Assembly: GCA_948144175.1 (NCBI GenBank)
Contig: CANXME010002128.1
Span: 372,001-436,000, forward strand
Direction of reading: 5' to 3'
Length of the DNA: 64,000 bases
Source: Closterium sp. NIES-65
Taxonomy: Eukaryota; Streptophyta; Zygnematophyceae; Desmidiales; Closteriaceae
Part shown: positions 53,056 to 63,597 of the stretch, piece after piece
Numbering within the stretch: the stretch's first letter is position 1
How the letters are laid out: every line of letters begins with the position of its first letter
Notes under the pieces: model-generated
Told to the model about the DNA's origin: nothing
Seen by the model: the letters and a program-made list of their open reading frames with translations, nothing else
Databases searched by the model: none
Translations under genes and position numbers: made by a program

Positions 53056-53060
53056 GATCT

Positions 53061-53216
53061 ACTGCGAGACGAGCGTGTGTTGGGGTGGCGCACGGCAAGC
53101 GAAGAGGTGAGTGGTAACGAAGGAGGAACATTCGTGGTTCGATGAACAGTGCTGTACATGGGCTACATTTAGGCTCTCGACATTGTAGTACCTCGATTGG
53201 AATATAGCAGGCCTTA
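53061..53216. other. Host sequence between A and the Harbinger element
   Basis: About 155 bp with no gene seen; ends in TTA, the likely Harbinger target site. Confidence 0.5.
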
Positions 53217-53234
53217 GGGCGTGTTCCTACAGCC
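53217..53234 (+). repeat. Putative left terminal inverted repeat of the Harbinger element
   Basis: GGGCGTGTTCCTACAGCC, preceded by TTA. The call rests on resemblance to PIF/Harbinger ends and on position; the partner repeat is not in view. Confidence 0.55.
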
Positions 53235-53668
53235 TCCTATCAGAGCTACCTCATATCAGATAATGAAAAAGTTGCAGACAACGTTATACAACACCTCTTG
53301 TCAGCCCTGTACCGAAACTGTGCACAAATCACAACATTCGCTTGGCCTCGCATGGTCGTGCTGACTCACCTGTGCACGGTTGGAGTAGACCCGCATGCAG
53401 ATGCCATTGCCTGTCTGCCGACATCCTAACCTGCGCACGAAGGTGACGCGACCTGGTCTGTGCACGTCTGGACGTGCCATAGTTGCACAATTTGTCAAAC
53501 ATTGGATGATTGGCGCAACGGGAAAGATCTTTGGCGCCTCTTTCACGCCACGTTTAGCCAGCAAGTTCAGAGTTTCCCGTCTCACTCACAAACAAATCCG
53601 CACAAACGAACTCAAACACCAGGATCGACACATGCGTACATAATCCACTCGACCACGCAGGTTGTGTT

Positions 53669-55012
53669 ATGCAGGCACTAGAACTTCCTAGCATGGCTCG
53701 CAAACGCAAAAGCAATGTCGGCGCGACAGAGGAATACTTGTGGCGACCGGAAGACCTGGCCTACGTGAAGTGGATGAATGCGGAACTTGCATCAGGGAGA
53801 CCTACCACGAAGCCCCTTCGTAACGTCCATGCCACCGGCTCAACGCCAGCGCAATCGACCGTCAATCCGCATCGCACTCAAGGTCCACACGTGACCGACT
53901 ACGACACTGACGAGGATTTTCCGGAGAAGGACTCTGAGGACGAGGATCTGGAGCAAGGGTCGGACGGGGAACATCCCGTTGCTGCATGGCATGGGGACGT
54001 TCAGTACAACGGTCCGGCTGAGCAGACCGCGAACGCCACCCACGCTGTTCGGGACGGGGCTGATCCGAGCCCACACGCCAGGGCAAAGCGTAACGGCAAG
54101 GCTAAAGCACAGCCAGAGTCGCCTAACGAGACGTCAGTGAGCGGCATTGCGCAGAAAGGCCAACGGTTGGAGTGGTCACCCAAGGAGTCGACCGTTCTCG
54201 TGGCCGCGCGGTGGTTTACGAAGGACGAGCTGCAACAGATGACGGGCAAGCAGGGGTCGCAGTATTGGCTCCGGCTAATCGAGCGTATCAAACTGCAACA
54301 CCCTGATTGGAGTCGGAACGCCTTAGCATGCACTAACCAGTGGAAGCGGTTGAAGGCGTTGTGGAAGCAAATCGACAAGGGCGACTCCGCTTCGGGTGGG
54401 GGGACGGTGATTAAGCCACCGTGGTGGGAGTGGATGGTGCTTTTTTATAAGGATACGGCAGCTGCAGAGCCTCACGCCCTTGACGGCGGCGGTGCGGTTA
54501 AGGTCAATGTTGACCCGGGTGTGAAAGTCGTCACGCCCTCGAAGACCGATGCTACGGGCACCACGGGTACGTATTGCTATCAATGTATAACTCTGCATGT
54601 TCCAACATAGATCGTGGTTGTTTTATTGATATCCAGCTCTTATTAGCATTAACATACATTACTAACATTCTTTATGACATACAATACCCTATCTATGTCC
54701 TTCGTGTCAGAAGTGCGTCGCACCCCACCTAGTGCTCGTCGTAGGGTCCACGAGACGGCAACCATGGCGGTCGCCCAGCTCTTATCCGACACTCTCAAGC
54801 AGTGCTCGGCTGATGGCGTGGCGCAGATAACTGGGGTGATTCGGGAGTGGATGGCGACGCAGCAGTCGCAGACCAGTCGCCCCCTTCACTTCTCGGGATC
54901 CCGCCACGGCGACGATGACAGCTGGCATTACAACCGTGAGGGCAGCGAGGGCAACACCAATGCTGACCTCAGTGACGGGGTTGAAGAGTGGCGTCGCGGC
55001 GACGACGCTTAA
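53669..55012 (+). CDS. Myb/trihelix-like protein of the Harbinger element
   Basis: Two exons, 53669-54566 and 54711-55012 (donor GG/GTACGT, acceptor TGTCAG), in phase, about 399 residues. An in-frame ATG at 53693 (MARKRKSN) may be the true start. An acidic stretch (YDTDEDFPEKDSEDEDLEQG) lies near residues 75-95. A SANT/trihelix-type domain at about residues 165-265 has the spaced tryptophans of W(S/T)P...W...W...WK (LEWSPKES, SRNALACTNQWKRLKALWKQ, PPWWEWM). A helical C-terminus follows. In Harbinger elements such proteins bind the ends and bring the transposase into the nucleus. Its last 44 bases overlap the end of the transposase gene on the other strand. Confidence 0.82.
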
Positions 55013-55413
55013 GGTAAGCGTCGTGAAGGGTCATGCCAAGCCTCTTACGCCGCTCTTTCAGCTCCGCCTGCGTACCTGTCTCACATGCACTCCAGTTGTA
55101 CACAGCAAGCTCGCCCCTCGTCCACCATGGGTCGCGGTTGAGTGCAATTGCTTCCCATTTGTGGTTCGGGTTTTTCATCCGTGAACCGGCCATCGGAATC
55201 TCCATGTTGTGCAGGATTACGACACAACTGGCCCCGGCGAGTACGCGCCATAGCGCATAGTCGTGTCGGCCGGCGAAAAGGCGGTAGCGGCCTTTAAACT
55301 GACCGATGGTGCGCTCGACGGACATTCGGGTGGCGGACTGGCAGTAGTTGTATGTCTGTTCCCACTCGAGCATCAGGCGGCCAGTGGGTGCATGTAAGGG
55401 GGTGAGACAATAG

Positions 55414-55544
55414 TGTCAGAACTTATAGCTTACTTGTTTCTGTAGGCTATAGTGGGGTATCCCATAGGGGTACAACCCAATTAGGGTTTCCTATTTGTAC
55501 TCACTTCGTTCATAGTCATTCCATCCTCGTTCTTTGTTTCCACA
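55414..55544 (+). repeat. 5' LTR of element E
   Basis: 131 bp, TGTCAGAACTTATAG to TTGTTTCCACA. Confidence 0.95.
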
Positions 55545-55560
55545 TGGAATCAGAGCAGGT
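55545..55560 (+). promoter_or_regulatory. Primer-binding site of element E
   Basis: TGGAATCAGAGCAGGT directly after the 5' LTR, resembling the complement of the initiator-methionine tRNA 3' end. Confidence 0.8.
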
Positions 55561-55619
55561 TCCCTCCTAGGGACTGCTTCTAGGGCCCACCGAACCGCGC
55601 CCCGAGGCGCGTTTTTTTT

Positions 55620-56575
55620 TTAGCGACCCGTCGTGTCGCCCCTAGCGGACCGTTGCGCCGCCCTTCCCCCTCGCGGCTCCGCCGCCCTTCCCTAGCGGCC
55701 CCGCCGCCCTTCGATCGCGGCCCCGCCGCCGCCCTCTGCTACGCGCCCCGCCGCCGCCCTTCGATCGCGGCCCCGCCGCCCGCCGCCCTCGGCTACGGGC
55801 CCCGCCGCCCTCTGCCTCGCGGCCCCCGCCGCCCTCTGCTACGCGGCCCCGCCGCCCTCTGCTACGCGGCCCCGCCGCCCTCTGCTACGCGCCCCCGCCG
55901 CCCTTCGATCGCGGCCCGCCGCGCCGCCGCCGCCGCCCTTTGCCACGCGGCCCCGCCGCCCTCTACTACGCGCCCCCGCCGCCCTCTGCTACGCGCCCCG
56001 CCGCCCTTCGATCGCGGCCCCCGCCGCCTCTGCTACGCGGCCTCGCCGCCCTCTGCTACACGCTGCCCCCCGCCGCCCCCTGCTACGCGGCCCCCGCCGC
56101 TCTCTTCGGTCGCGGCCCCGCCGCCCTCTGCTACGCAGCCCCGCCGCCCTCTGCTACGCGCCCCGCCGCTCTCTTCGGTCGCGGCCCCCGCCCCGCCGCC
56201 ACTCTGCTACGCGCGGCCCCGCCGATCCGCCCAGCAGCAGCCGCCGCCGCCTGAGCCGCCGCCGAGCCGCCGCCGAGCCGTCGCCGAGCCGCCGCCGAGC
56301 CGCCGCCGAGCCGCCGCCGAGCCGCCGCCCGAGCCGCCGCCGAGCCGCCAGAGCCGCCGCCGAGCCGCCCGTGACGCCCGAGCCGCCCGCGCCGCCCAGC
56401 AGCAGCCGAGCCGCCGCCGAGCCGCCGCCGCCTGAGCCGCCGCCGAGCCGCCGCCGAGCCGCCGCCGAACCGCCGCCGAGCCGCCGCCCGAGCCGCCGCC
56501 GAGGCCGCCCGCGCCGCCCGAGCCGCCTGCGGAGCCGTGCTGCTGTTCCTCTGCTGCTGACCTACCCGCCTCTCC
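55620..56575 (+). repeat. GC-rich leader minisatellite of element E
   Basis: First part (55620-56215): units like CGGCCCCGCCGCCCTCTGCT. Second part (56220-56530): GAGCCGCCGCC repeats. Same position as in B, C, D and G, with a different unit. Confidence 0.93.
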
Positions 56576-56603
56576 CAGCCCGGTGAGATTTTCAGCTGCT
56601 GTC

Positions 56604-59600
56604 ATGGCCACCCCCAATGTTCTTACCTTTGACGCTGAGGGGAGGGCCATTGACTTTGCCGTCTGGATTGAAGACCTGCAGCTGTACTTACTGTGTGATG
56701 CGATAGATGAGGTCTCTCTCTTTGACTTTGTCTCTGGCGCTGTCCCTGCCCCACCTGCTGATGCTGACTCTGCCGTTCGCTCCAAGTGGGCGACCCGCGA
56801 TGCTGCTGCACGTCTTGCTGTGCGTCGCCACCTCCCTTCCTCTGAGCGTGCCCACTTTAGTCAGTGCAAGACCGCTCAGGCCTTGTACGACGCTGTAGTT
56901 TGCACGCTACTCCTCCCCTTCCTCCGCTACCCTTAGCCGCCTCATGCTACCGTTTCTCTTCCCTGACCTCGCTTCCTTTCCCACTGTCGCTGACCTCGTT
57001 ACCCACCTCCGTGCTAGTGACACCCGCTACCGACGCGCGCCCTTCCTGCTGAGTTCCGCGCTGCGAACCCTCCTCCCATGTACATCACTCTCTACTTTCT
57101 CGTCACCCGTCTCCCTGAGTCCCTTCGTGTCGTTAGGGACCAGTTTCTCTCTGTCTGTCCCACCACTCTCACTGTCGACCTCCTTGAGGAGTCCCTGCTA
57201 GCGGCTGAGAAGAGTATTGTCGCTGTAGGGGCCTCTCGGGGTGACCCTCGCACCCCTATCTTTGAGGGGTGTGGTCCTTCCCCCCTGCTGCCCTCTGTCG
57301 CCTCTGCCGCTGCGGCCGACCTCACTGGTTTTGAGTCGGTCGGCGCGGCGTCTGCCCCCAGCGGCAGACGCCGCGCTGGCAAGGGCAGGGGGGCAAGGGA
57401 GCGGGTGGAGCTAGAGGGGGCGGTGGAGGAGGCGGTGGGGTGGCGGGGATGGGGGTGTCGGCGGTGGGGTGGTGGCGGAGTGGAGGTACTGGTGGCGGCG
57501 GTGGAGGCGGAGGGGCGGCGGAGGTGGTAGCGGAGGAGGCGGTGGGAGCGGTGGGAGCGACGGTCCTGGTGGGGGAGGTGGAGGTGGAGACGGGGGTGGC
57601 GGTGGAGGCGGGGGTGGCAGTGGAGGCGGGGGTCGGAGTGGCTCGTCCCAGCGGAGCAGCTCCGGGGGTGGTCAGCGCCAGCAGCAGCAGCAGCGCTCTC
57701 GCACCGTCCCCCGCCCCTCAGCAGCTCCGTGAGTGGTACTCGCAGCGTCAGCGTGGTGGTGCGCTTGGTCCTTGCCCCTACGTTCTCCGCACCGGTGACC
57801 GTGCAGGGGAGAGGTGTGGAGGCGCCCACACTGCCCGCCGCTGCTTTGGCCGCCTGACTGACGCCTGGCGTCAGCAGTTTCCGGAGGCAGCTGAGATCCC
57901 CCGCTGGGGAGAGCTGTCTAGGGCTGGTGTAGCTATTTATGATCTTGATTTTGATGCTATTCTCTCTGCTATGTATGCTGCGATTGGTAGTGATGAGGAT
58001 GACTGTTACCGGTGTTTCCCGCCCGACCCGGGCATTGGTACTGCCGCGTCAGGTACTAGTGAGGCTGCTGCTCTAGGTGCCAGTGCGTCTGTGCTCTCAG
58101 GTGCTGGTGAGTCTGCCCTCTCAGGTACTGTGTCGGCTTCGGCCTCTCACACCTTCACCCTTGACTCTGGAGCGTCTCGCTCCTTCTTTCGGACCGCACC
58201 ACTCTCACGCCGCTGAGTCGGCCGGTTGCGGTGTCCCTGGCTGACCCCTCTGGGGGGCCTGTCCTGTCTCGCTTCTCCACTGTCCTCCCGTGTCCGGCGG
58301 CCCCCTCTGGCACCCTGACTGGTCTCTACCTCCCCTCGTTCTCGACGAACTTGGTGAGTGGTGCTGACCTCCAGGATGCGGGTGTCCACCAGTTCACCCC
58401 TGCTCGTCAGCGGGTGACCCACTGCACGGAGGCGGATACAGGTCGCCACCTGGCTACGTTTACACGTCGGCCAGGGTCGAGCCTGTACACTCTGACCACT
58501 GCTTCTCCTCCAGGTGCTGAGTCTGGTAGGGTCACTTCGTCTGGTCAGGTGTTTGCTGCAGCGTCCAGGTCTGGTCCTGAGTCTGCCCCCTGCTCGTGCC
58601 GTCGTTTGTCTCACGAGACCCTCCTCTGGCACCACCGCCTTGGCCACCCCTCTCTGCTTCGGCTCAGAGGCATGGCCTCGCGAGTCCTTGTGTCTGGTCT
58701 TCCCCGTCTCTCTCCCTCCCCTTCCTCCGGCCCTGGCCCCACCTGTGTCCCCTGTGTCGAGGGGCGCCAGCGTGCTGCCCCTCACTCCTCCCAGTTTCCT
58801 CCGACAGAGGCCCCGTTGCAGACGCTTCACATGGATGTGTGGGGCCCAGCCCGCGTCCGTGGACAGGGTCAGGAGCGCTACTACTTCCTGCTGGTGGTTG
58901 ACGACTACTCGCGTTACACCACAGTCTTCCCCTTGCGCAGCAAGGTGAGGTCACTGCGGTGTTGATCGACTGGATCCGCGCAGCTCGTCTCCAGCTTCGG
59001 AGGAGCTTTGGCTCTGACTTCCCTGTTTTGCGTCTGCACTCGGACAGAGGCGGAGAGTTCTCCTCTGGCCTCCTGAGTGCCTACTGTCGTGCGCGAGGCA
59101 TCCGTCAGACCTTCACGCTTCCGGACTCACCGCAGCAGAATGGGATTGCTGAGCGCCGCATTGGCATGGTCATGGACGTCGCTCGTACGTCCATGATGCA
59201 TGCGGCTGCTCCCCATTTTCTGTGGTTTTTTGCGGTCAGGTACGCTGCGCACCAGATCAACCTCCACCCCAGGGTCTCTCGACCGGAGACCTCCCCAGCC
59301 CTGCTGTGGACGGGGAAGGTTGGCGATGCGTCGGCGTTCCGGGTCTGGGGATCTCGGGCGTTTGTTCGCGACCTGTCTGCGGACAAGCTATCCCCTCGTG
59401 CTTCTCCCTGCGTCTTCCTGGGGTTCCCCCCCGACGCCCCTGGGTGGCAGTTTTACCACCCCACCTCTCGACGTGTTCTGTCCTCCCAGGACGTCACGTT
59501 CGACGAGTCGGTACCCTACTACCGCCTCTTCCCCTACCGCACTCCGTCCCTCCCCCCACCCCCGCTCTTCTTGGTACCAGGTCCCCCCCCGGTAGTCCCC

Positions 59601-62574
59601 CTCCCCCCTCAGGGTCCTGCCCCTTCAGGTGTGTCCCAGGTAGACGCGGTCGAGCCTGTCGAGGTCACTGGTGACTCTGGTGCTGCTGCGGGAGCTGAGC
59701 CTGGGGGTGCGGAGTCTGGGGGTGCTGAGCCTGGAGGTGCCGAGTCTGGGGTGCTGAGCCTGGGGGTGCTGAGCCTGGGGGTGCTGTGCCTGGGGGTGCT
59801 GAGTCTGGAGGTGCCGAGTCTGGGGGTGCTGTGCCTGGGGGTGCTGAGCCTGGGGTGCTGAGCCTGGGGTTGCTGAGCCTGGGGGTGCTGAGCCTGGGGG
59901 TGACGTGCCTGGGGGTGCTGTGTCTAGGGGTGCTGAGCCTGGAGGTGCTGTGCCTGGGGGTGCTTCGTCTCGCCGGGAGCCACTCTCCCCACAGGAGCTG
60001 CGTGAGTGGTTTGCCGGGCGCTGGAGGCGTGCTGCTGGTGCTGGTGGTTCTTCGGCTGCAGAGGGTACTGCTGCTGCGCGCGCCCGCCGGCGCTCGTACT
60101 GTGGGTGCTGGAGCTGCTGAGTCTGAGAGTTCTCCTGGAGCTGGTCCTGCTGAGGGTGTTGGTGCTGAGCCTGCCGTTGGCGGCCCGACTGACAGTGCTC
60201 CTGGTGCTGCGGCTGGAGGTTCTGGAGCTTCTGGTGGTGCTGCTGGAGGTGCTACTGGAGTGGGTGCTCCTGCCGGGGCTGCTGGTGCTGTTCCTGCTGT
60301 TTCTAGCGTCGCCGCGCGGCCCCGACCGTACTGTTCCGCTCCTGCAGCAGGTTCTTGGTCTTACACCTCCTCCTCCTCCCTTAGAGGGTCCGCAGCCTGT
60401 CCGGTCACAGCCACAGCTACAGCCTGCCTCCCCTTTGCCTGCTCCTTCTCCCTACGCTGGTCCGACTGGAGGTCTTACTGAGCGTCGTGAGCCTGCGTCT
60501 CGTCCTGTGTCGCCTGTTCGTACTGAGCGCGCTAGTGGTCGCGGGTCGCGTCAGCGTCCTCCTCCTGTCCCTGGCACGCACCGGATGTCACTGCGTCCGT
60601 CCACTGCTCCTCTGCGTGCCCCTTTGCCTTCTCCTCCTGCTTCCTCTCTTCCTGCTCTTGCCGACCCGGAGTCGGACGCCCTTCGTGCTGCCAGTCCTAC
60701 TGTCACGCGTCTCCTGGCTACTGCTGTCACTGACCCCTTCCTTCGAGTCGTCTGCTGCGTCTGCCCTTGTCACTGAGCTTGTCGACTTTGCTGCGCGCTG
60801 TCGTCTAGACTACGCTGCTCGTCTTGTCACTGAGTCTGAGTCCGCCTGTCCTCCGTCCGTCGGGGGTGAGTGTGCCCTTGGCACGGACGTCCTTGAGGAC
60901 AGGCAGGAGGATTTCCAGTGTCTGGCCGCCGCTTCACCTCGTCTCGCGTCTGTACTGCTAGCCCCTGAGGGAGACCCGGATGCACCAGACATCCCGACTC
61001 CGCGCTCTTACGCGGAGGCGATAGAGGGTCCCTACTCCTCTCAGTGGCAGGCAGCTATGGATGCAGAGATGGCTTCCTGGAAGTCCACAGGCACCTACGT
61101 TGACGCTGTTCCCCCTCCTGGGGCGAACATCGTCAGTGGCATGTGGATTTTCAGGGTGAAGCGGCCGCCGGGTTCTCCGCCTGTCTTCAAGGCGCGTTAC
61201 GTGGCTCGTGGCTTCAGTCAGCGGCAGGGGGTTGACTACTTTCAGACCTTCTCCCCCACCCCGAAGATGACCACTCTTCGGGTTCTGCTACACGTTGCTG
61301 CTCACCGTGACTACGAGCTGCACTCTCTCGACTTCAGCACAGCTTTCTTGCAGGGCAGCCTGCACGAGGAGATCTGGCTGCGTCGCCCACCTGGCTTCAC
61401 TGGGTCTTTCCCTCCTGGTACCCAGTGGAGTCTCCGGCGTCCAGTCTACGGTCTCCGCCAGGCGCCACGTGAGTGGCACGACACACTGAGGACTACGCTC
61501 GCGGCACTTGGGTTTGCTCCTTCCACTGCCGACCCGTCGCTGTTTCTCTGCGCACCGACACCTCTCTGCCGCCGTTCTACATCCTCGTGTACGTCGACGA
61601 CTTGGTCTTTGCCACAGCTGACACTGCTGGACTCGCCTACGTGAAGTCCGAGCTGCAGAAGAGACACACGTGCACTGACCTGGGTGAACTGCGCAGCTAC
61701 CTTGGCTTGCAGATCACCCGGGACAGAGCACGCCGCACCATTACCCTGACTCAGTCACACATGGTGCAGCAGGTCCTTCAGCGCTTCGGCTTCACGTACT
61801 CCTCGCCTCAGGCCACTCCTCTGCCTACTCGCCACTCGCTCTCAGCTCTGCCTTCGGATGAGTCCGTAGAGTCGAGTGGCCCGTTTGCAGAGCTTGTTGG
61901 CTGCCTCATGTACCTGATGACCTGCACACGACCTGACCTCGCATACCCTCTTAGCATTCTCGCACGCTTTGTTGCTCCTGGGAGACACCGACCAGAGCAC
62001 ATGGCTGCAGCGAAGAGGGTGTTGCGCTACTTGTGCAGTACGTCGGGCATGGGGCTAGTGCTTGGAGGGCGCAGTCCAGTGGTCCTCACTGGGCACGCAG
62101 ACGCTTCTTGGGCTGACGACCAGGCTACGCAGCGGTCGTCACAGGGTTACACCTTCAGCCTTGGTTCCGGCTCTGTCTCGTGGCGGGCTACCCCGCTCGT
62201 CTTCTGTTCTCTCGCTCCAGTTGTGAGGCTGAGATCTACGCTGGGCTATGGCTGCACAGGAGTTACGCTGGCTCACCTACCTGCTGACCGACCTTGGAGA
62301 GCAGCCTCGTTCTCCTCCAGTCCTGTACGTAGACAACAAGGCCATGCTGGCCTTGTGTCGAGAGCAGCGACTGGAGCACAGAACGAAGCACATTGCTCTT
62401 CGTTACTTTCTTGCTCGTGAGCTACAGCAGCGTGGACAGCTGCGACTTGCGTACGTGGCCTCTGAGGCCAACACTGCTGATGTCTTCACCAAGGCACTTG
62501 CGCCTTGTGATCATCAGCGTTGCTGCACGCAGTTGGGTCTTGTGCCTGTCTTGCCTCACTTGCTCTCCTCTTGA
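56604..62574 (+). pseudogene. Relic gag-pol of element E
   Basis: Starts MATPNVLTFDAEGRAIDFAV (gag). It includes a Gly-rich tract (57.4-57.65 kb), protease LDSGASRSFF, pre-integrase HETLLWHHRLGHPS, integrase HSDRGGEFSS and SPQQNGIAERR, the VLSLGVLS/GGAEPGGA linker (59.69-59.96 kb), reverse transcriptase YVDDLVFAT and RNase H HADASWADDQATQ. About eight interruptions; not a working gene as read. Confidence 0.92.
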
Positions 62575-62772
62575 CCTTGCTTGTACTTTCGCATATATAT
62601 ACTCTTGTTCTTGTATATCTCTATATATGATCTTGCATGTGAACTGGCCTTGTGGCCTTTGAACTTGTGCTCGGAATGCGTGGTGACTTTGTGATCCACC
62701 CTGAGATTTGCTTTGCTTTGCTTGACTGGTCTTGTGACCCCTTGTTTCTCCCCCACTTTGCCTATGGGGGTG

Positions 62773-62903
62773 TGTCAGAACTTATAGCTTACTTGTTTCT
62801 GTAGGCTATAGTGGGGTATCCCATAGGGGTACAACCCAATTAGGGTTTCCTATTTGTACTCACTTCGTTCATAGTCATTCCATCCTCGTTCTTTGTTTCC
62901 ACA
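62773..62903 (+). repeat. 3' LTR of element E
   Basis: 131 bp, identical to the 5' LTR; preceded by the CCCCCACTTTGCCTATGGGGG hairpin and polypurine tract. Confidence 0.95.
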
Positions 62904-63597
62904 AATAGTTGCGGAGGGGATAAGCTGCATCTCCAACCAGCTGGTACGGGGAAATGTCGCCTCGTTCTAGTCTTTCGTAGAGGCTAGATTTGATGAACAC
63001 TCTCTGATCGTGTGCTCTGCCGGGATACCCGATGAGGTAATCCCAAATGATCCCTCTAGCATCGCATGTGATCTGCAATTGAACCGCGTACTGTGATTTG
63101 CGGGTGTAATATTCAGTCCGATGCCCTTCCTTCCCTCTGATTTGAATATGTGTGTCATCTATTGCACCCACTACTGCTGGAACACCCTTTATGCTCCTAA
63201 ACTCTTCTGCCATCGTCCGCATCTCTTCTTGTGATGGAAATCGGACCCAGTCCGATTTAAAGACGCGCGGGAAGTTTGTGAGGAAAATGTCTACGAGTAA
63301 GTGGCATATCGTCTTCGGAACCCCAAACCAGAACGCGAGGTCAATGTACGACAGGGCGCTCGCGAAGTATTTGATCGGCACAAGTATGGCGATGCTAATC
63401 GGTAAGGAGTGTTTTTGTATGACCGGGTTTAGAACTGAGCGCATTCCTTCACTGATGTAGTCTAGAATGGATCGATTGATTCTGAACAAGTCCATGAAAA
63501 CCTCCTCTGGCATCGCCTCCATTTCATCCACCCATATCCCTAGGCGTCGCCGCCTCAGACCTCGATTCCGTGCCCGGATCGCACTACGGATTCTCCG

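Larger units (their letters stand above)
55414..62903 (+). mobile_element. Copia LTR retrotransposon E, very young insertion in the transposase gene
   Basis: LTRs of 131 bp (55414-55544 and 62773-62903), identical by eye. Target duplication AATAG (55409-55413 and 62904-62908). Primer-binding site TGGAATCAGAGCAGG follows the 5' LTR, then TAGGGCCCACC, a GCGCCCCGAGGCGC hairpin, a T tract and a GC-rich array. Parts in order: gag (from 56.6 kb), protease (about 58.15 kb), integrase (about 58.6-59.6 kb), low-complexity linker, reverse transcriptase (about 60.9-61.8 kb), RNase H (to 62574). The frame is interrupted roughly eight times despite the identical LTRs. Confidence 0.95.
54969..63597 (-). 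pseudogene. Harbinger transposase (DDE, HARBI1-like), split by Copia element E
   Basis: The 5' part (63597-62909) holds FRINRSILDYISEGM, the first catalytic Asp region VVGAIDDTHIQIRG, the second in YPGRAHDQRVF, and GDAAYPLRNY. The 3' part (55413-54969) holds YNYCQSATRMSVERTIGQFK with the catalytic Glu and the closing RVLAGASCVVILHNM. The two parts meet at the AATAG target site of E and share one frame, about 375 residues in total, normal for the family, so the gene was probably intact until E landed. The frame is open upstream to a TAG at 63598-63600; the first in-frame ATG is near 63525 (DEMEAMPEEV), and an upstream exon is possible. It is not functional as it stands. Confidence 0.88.
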
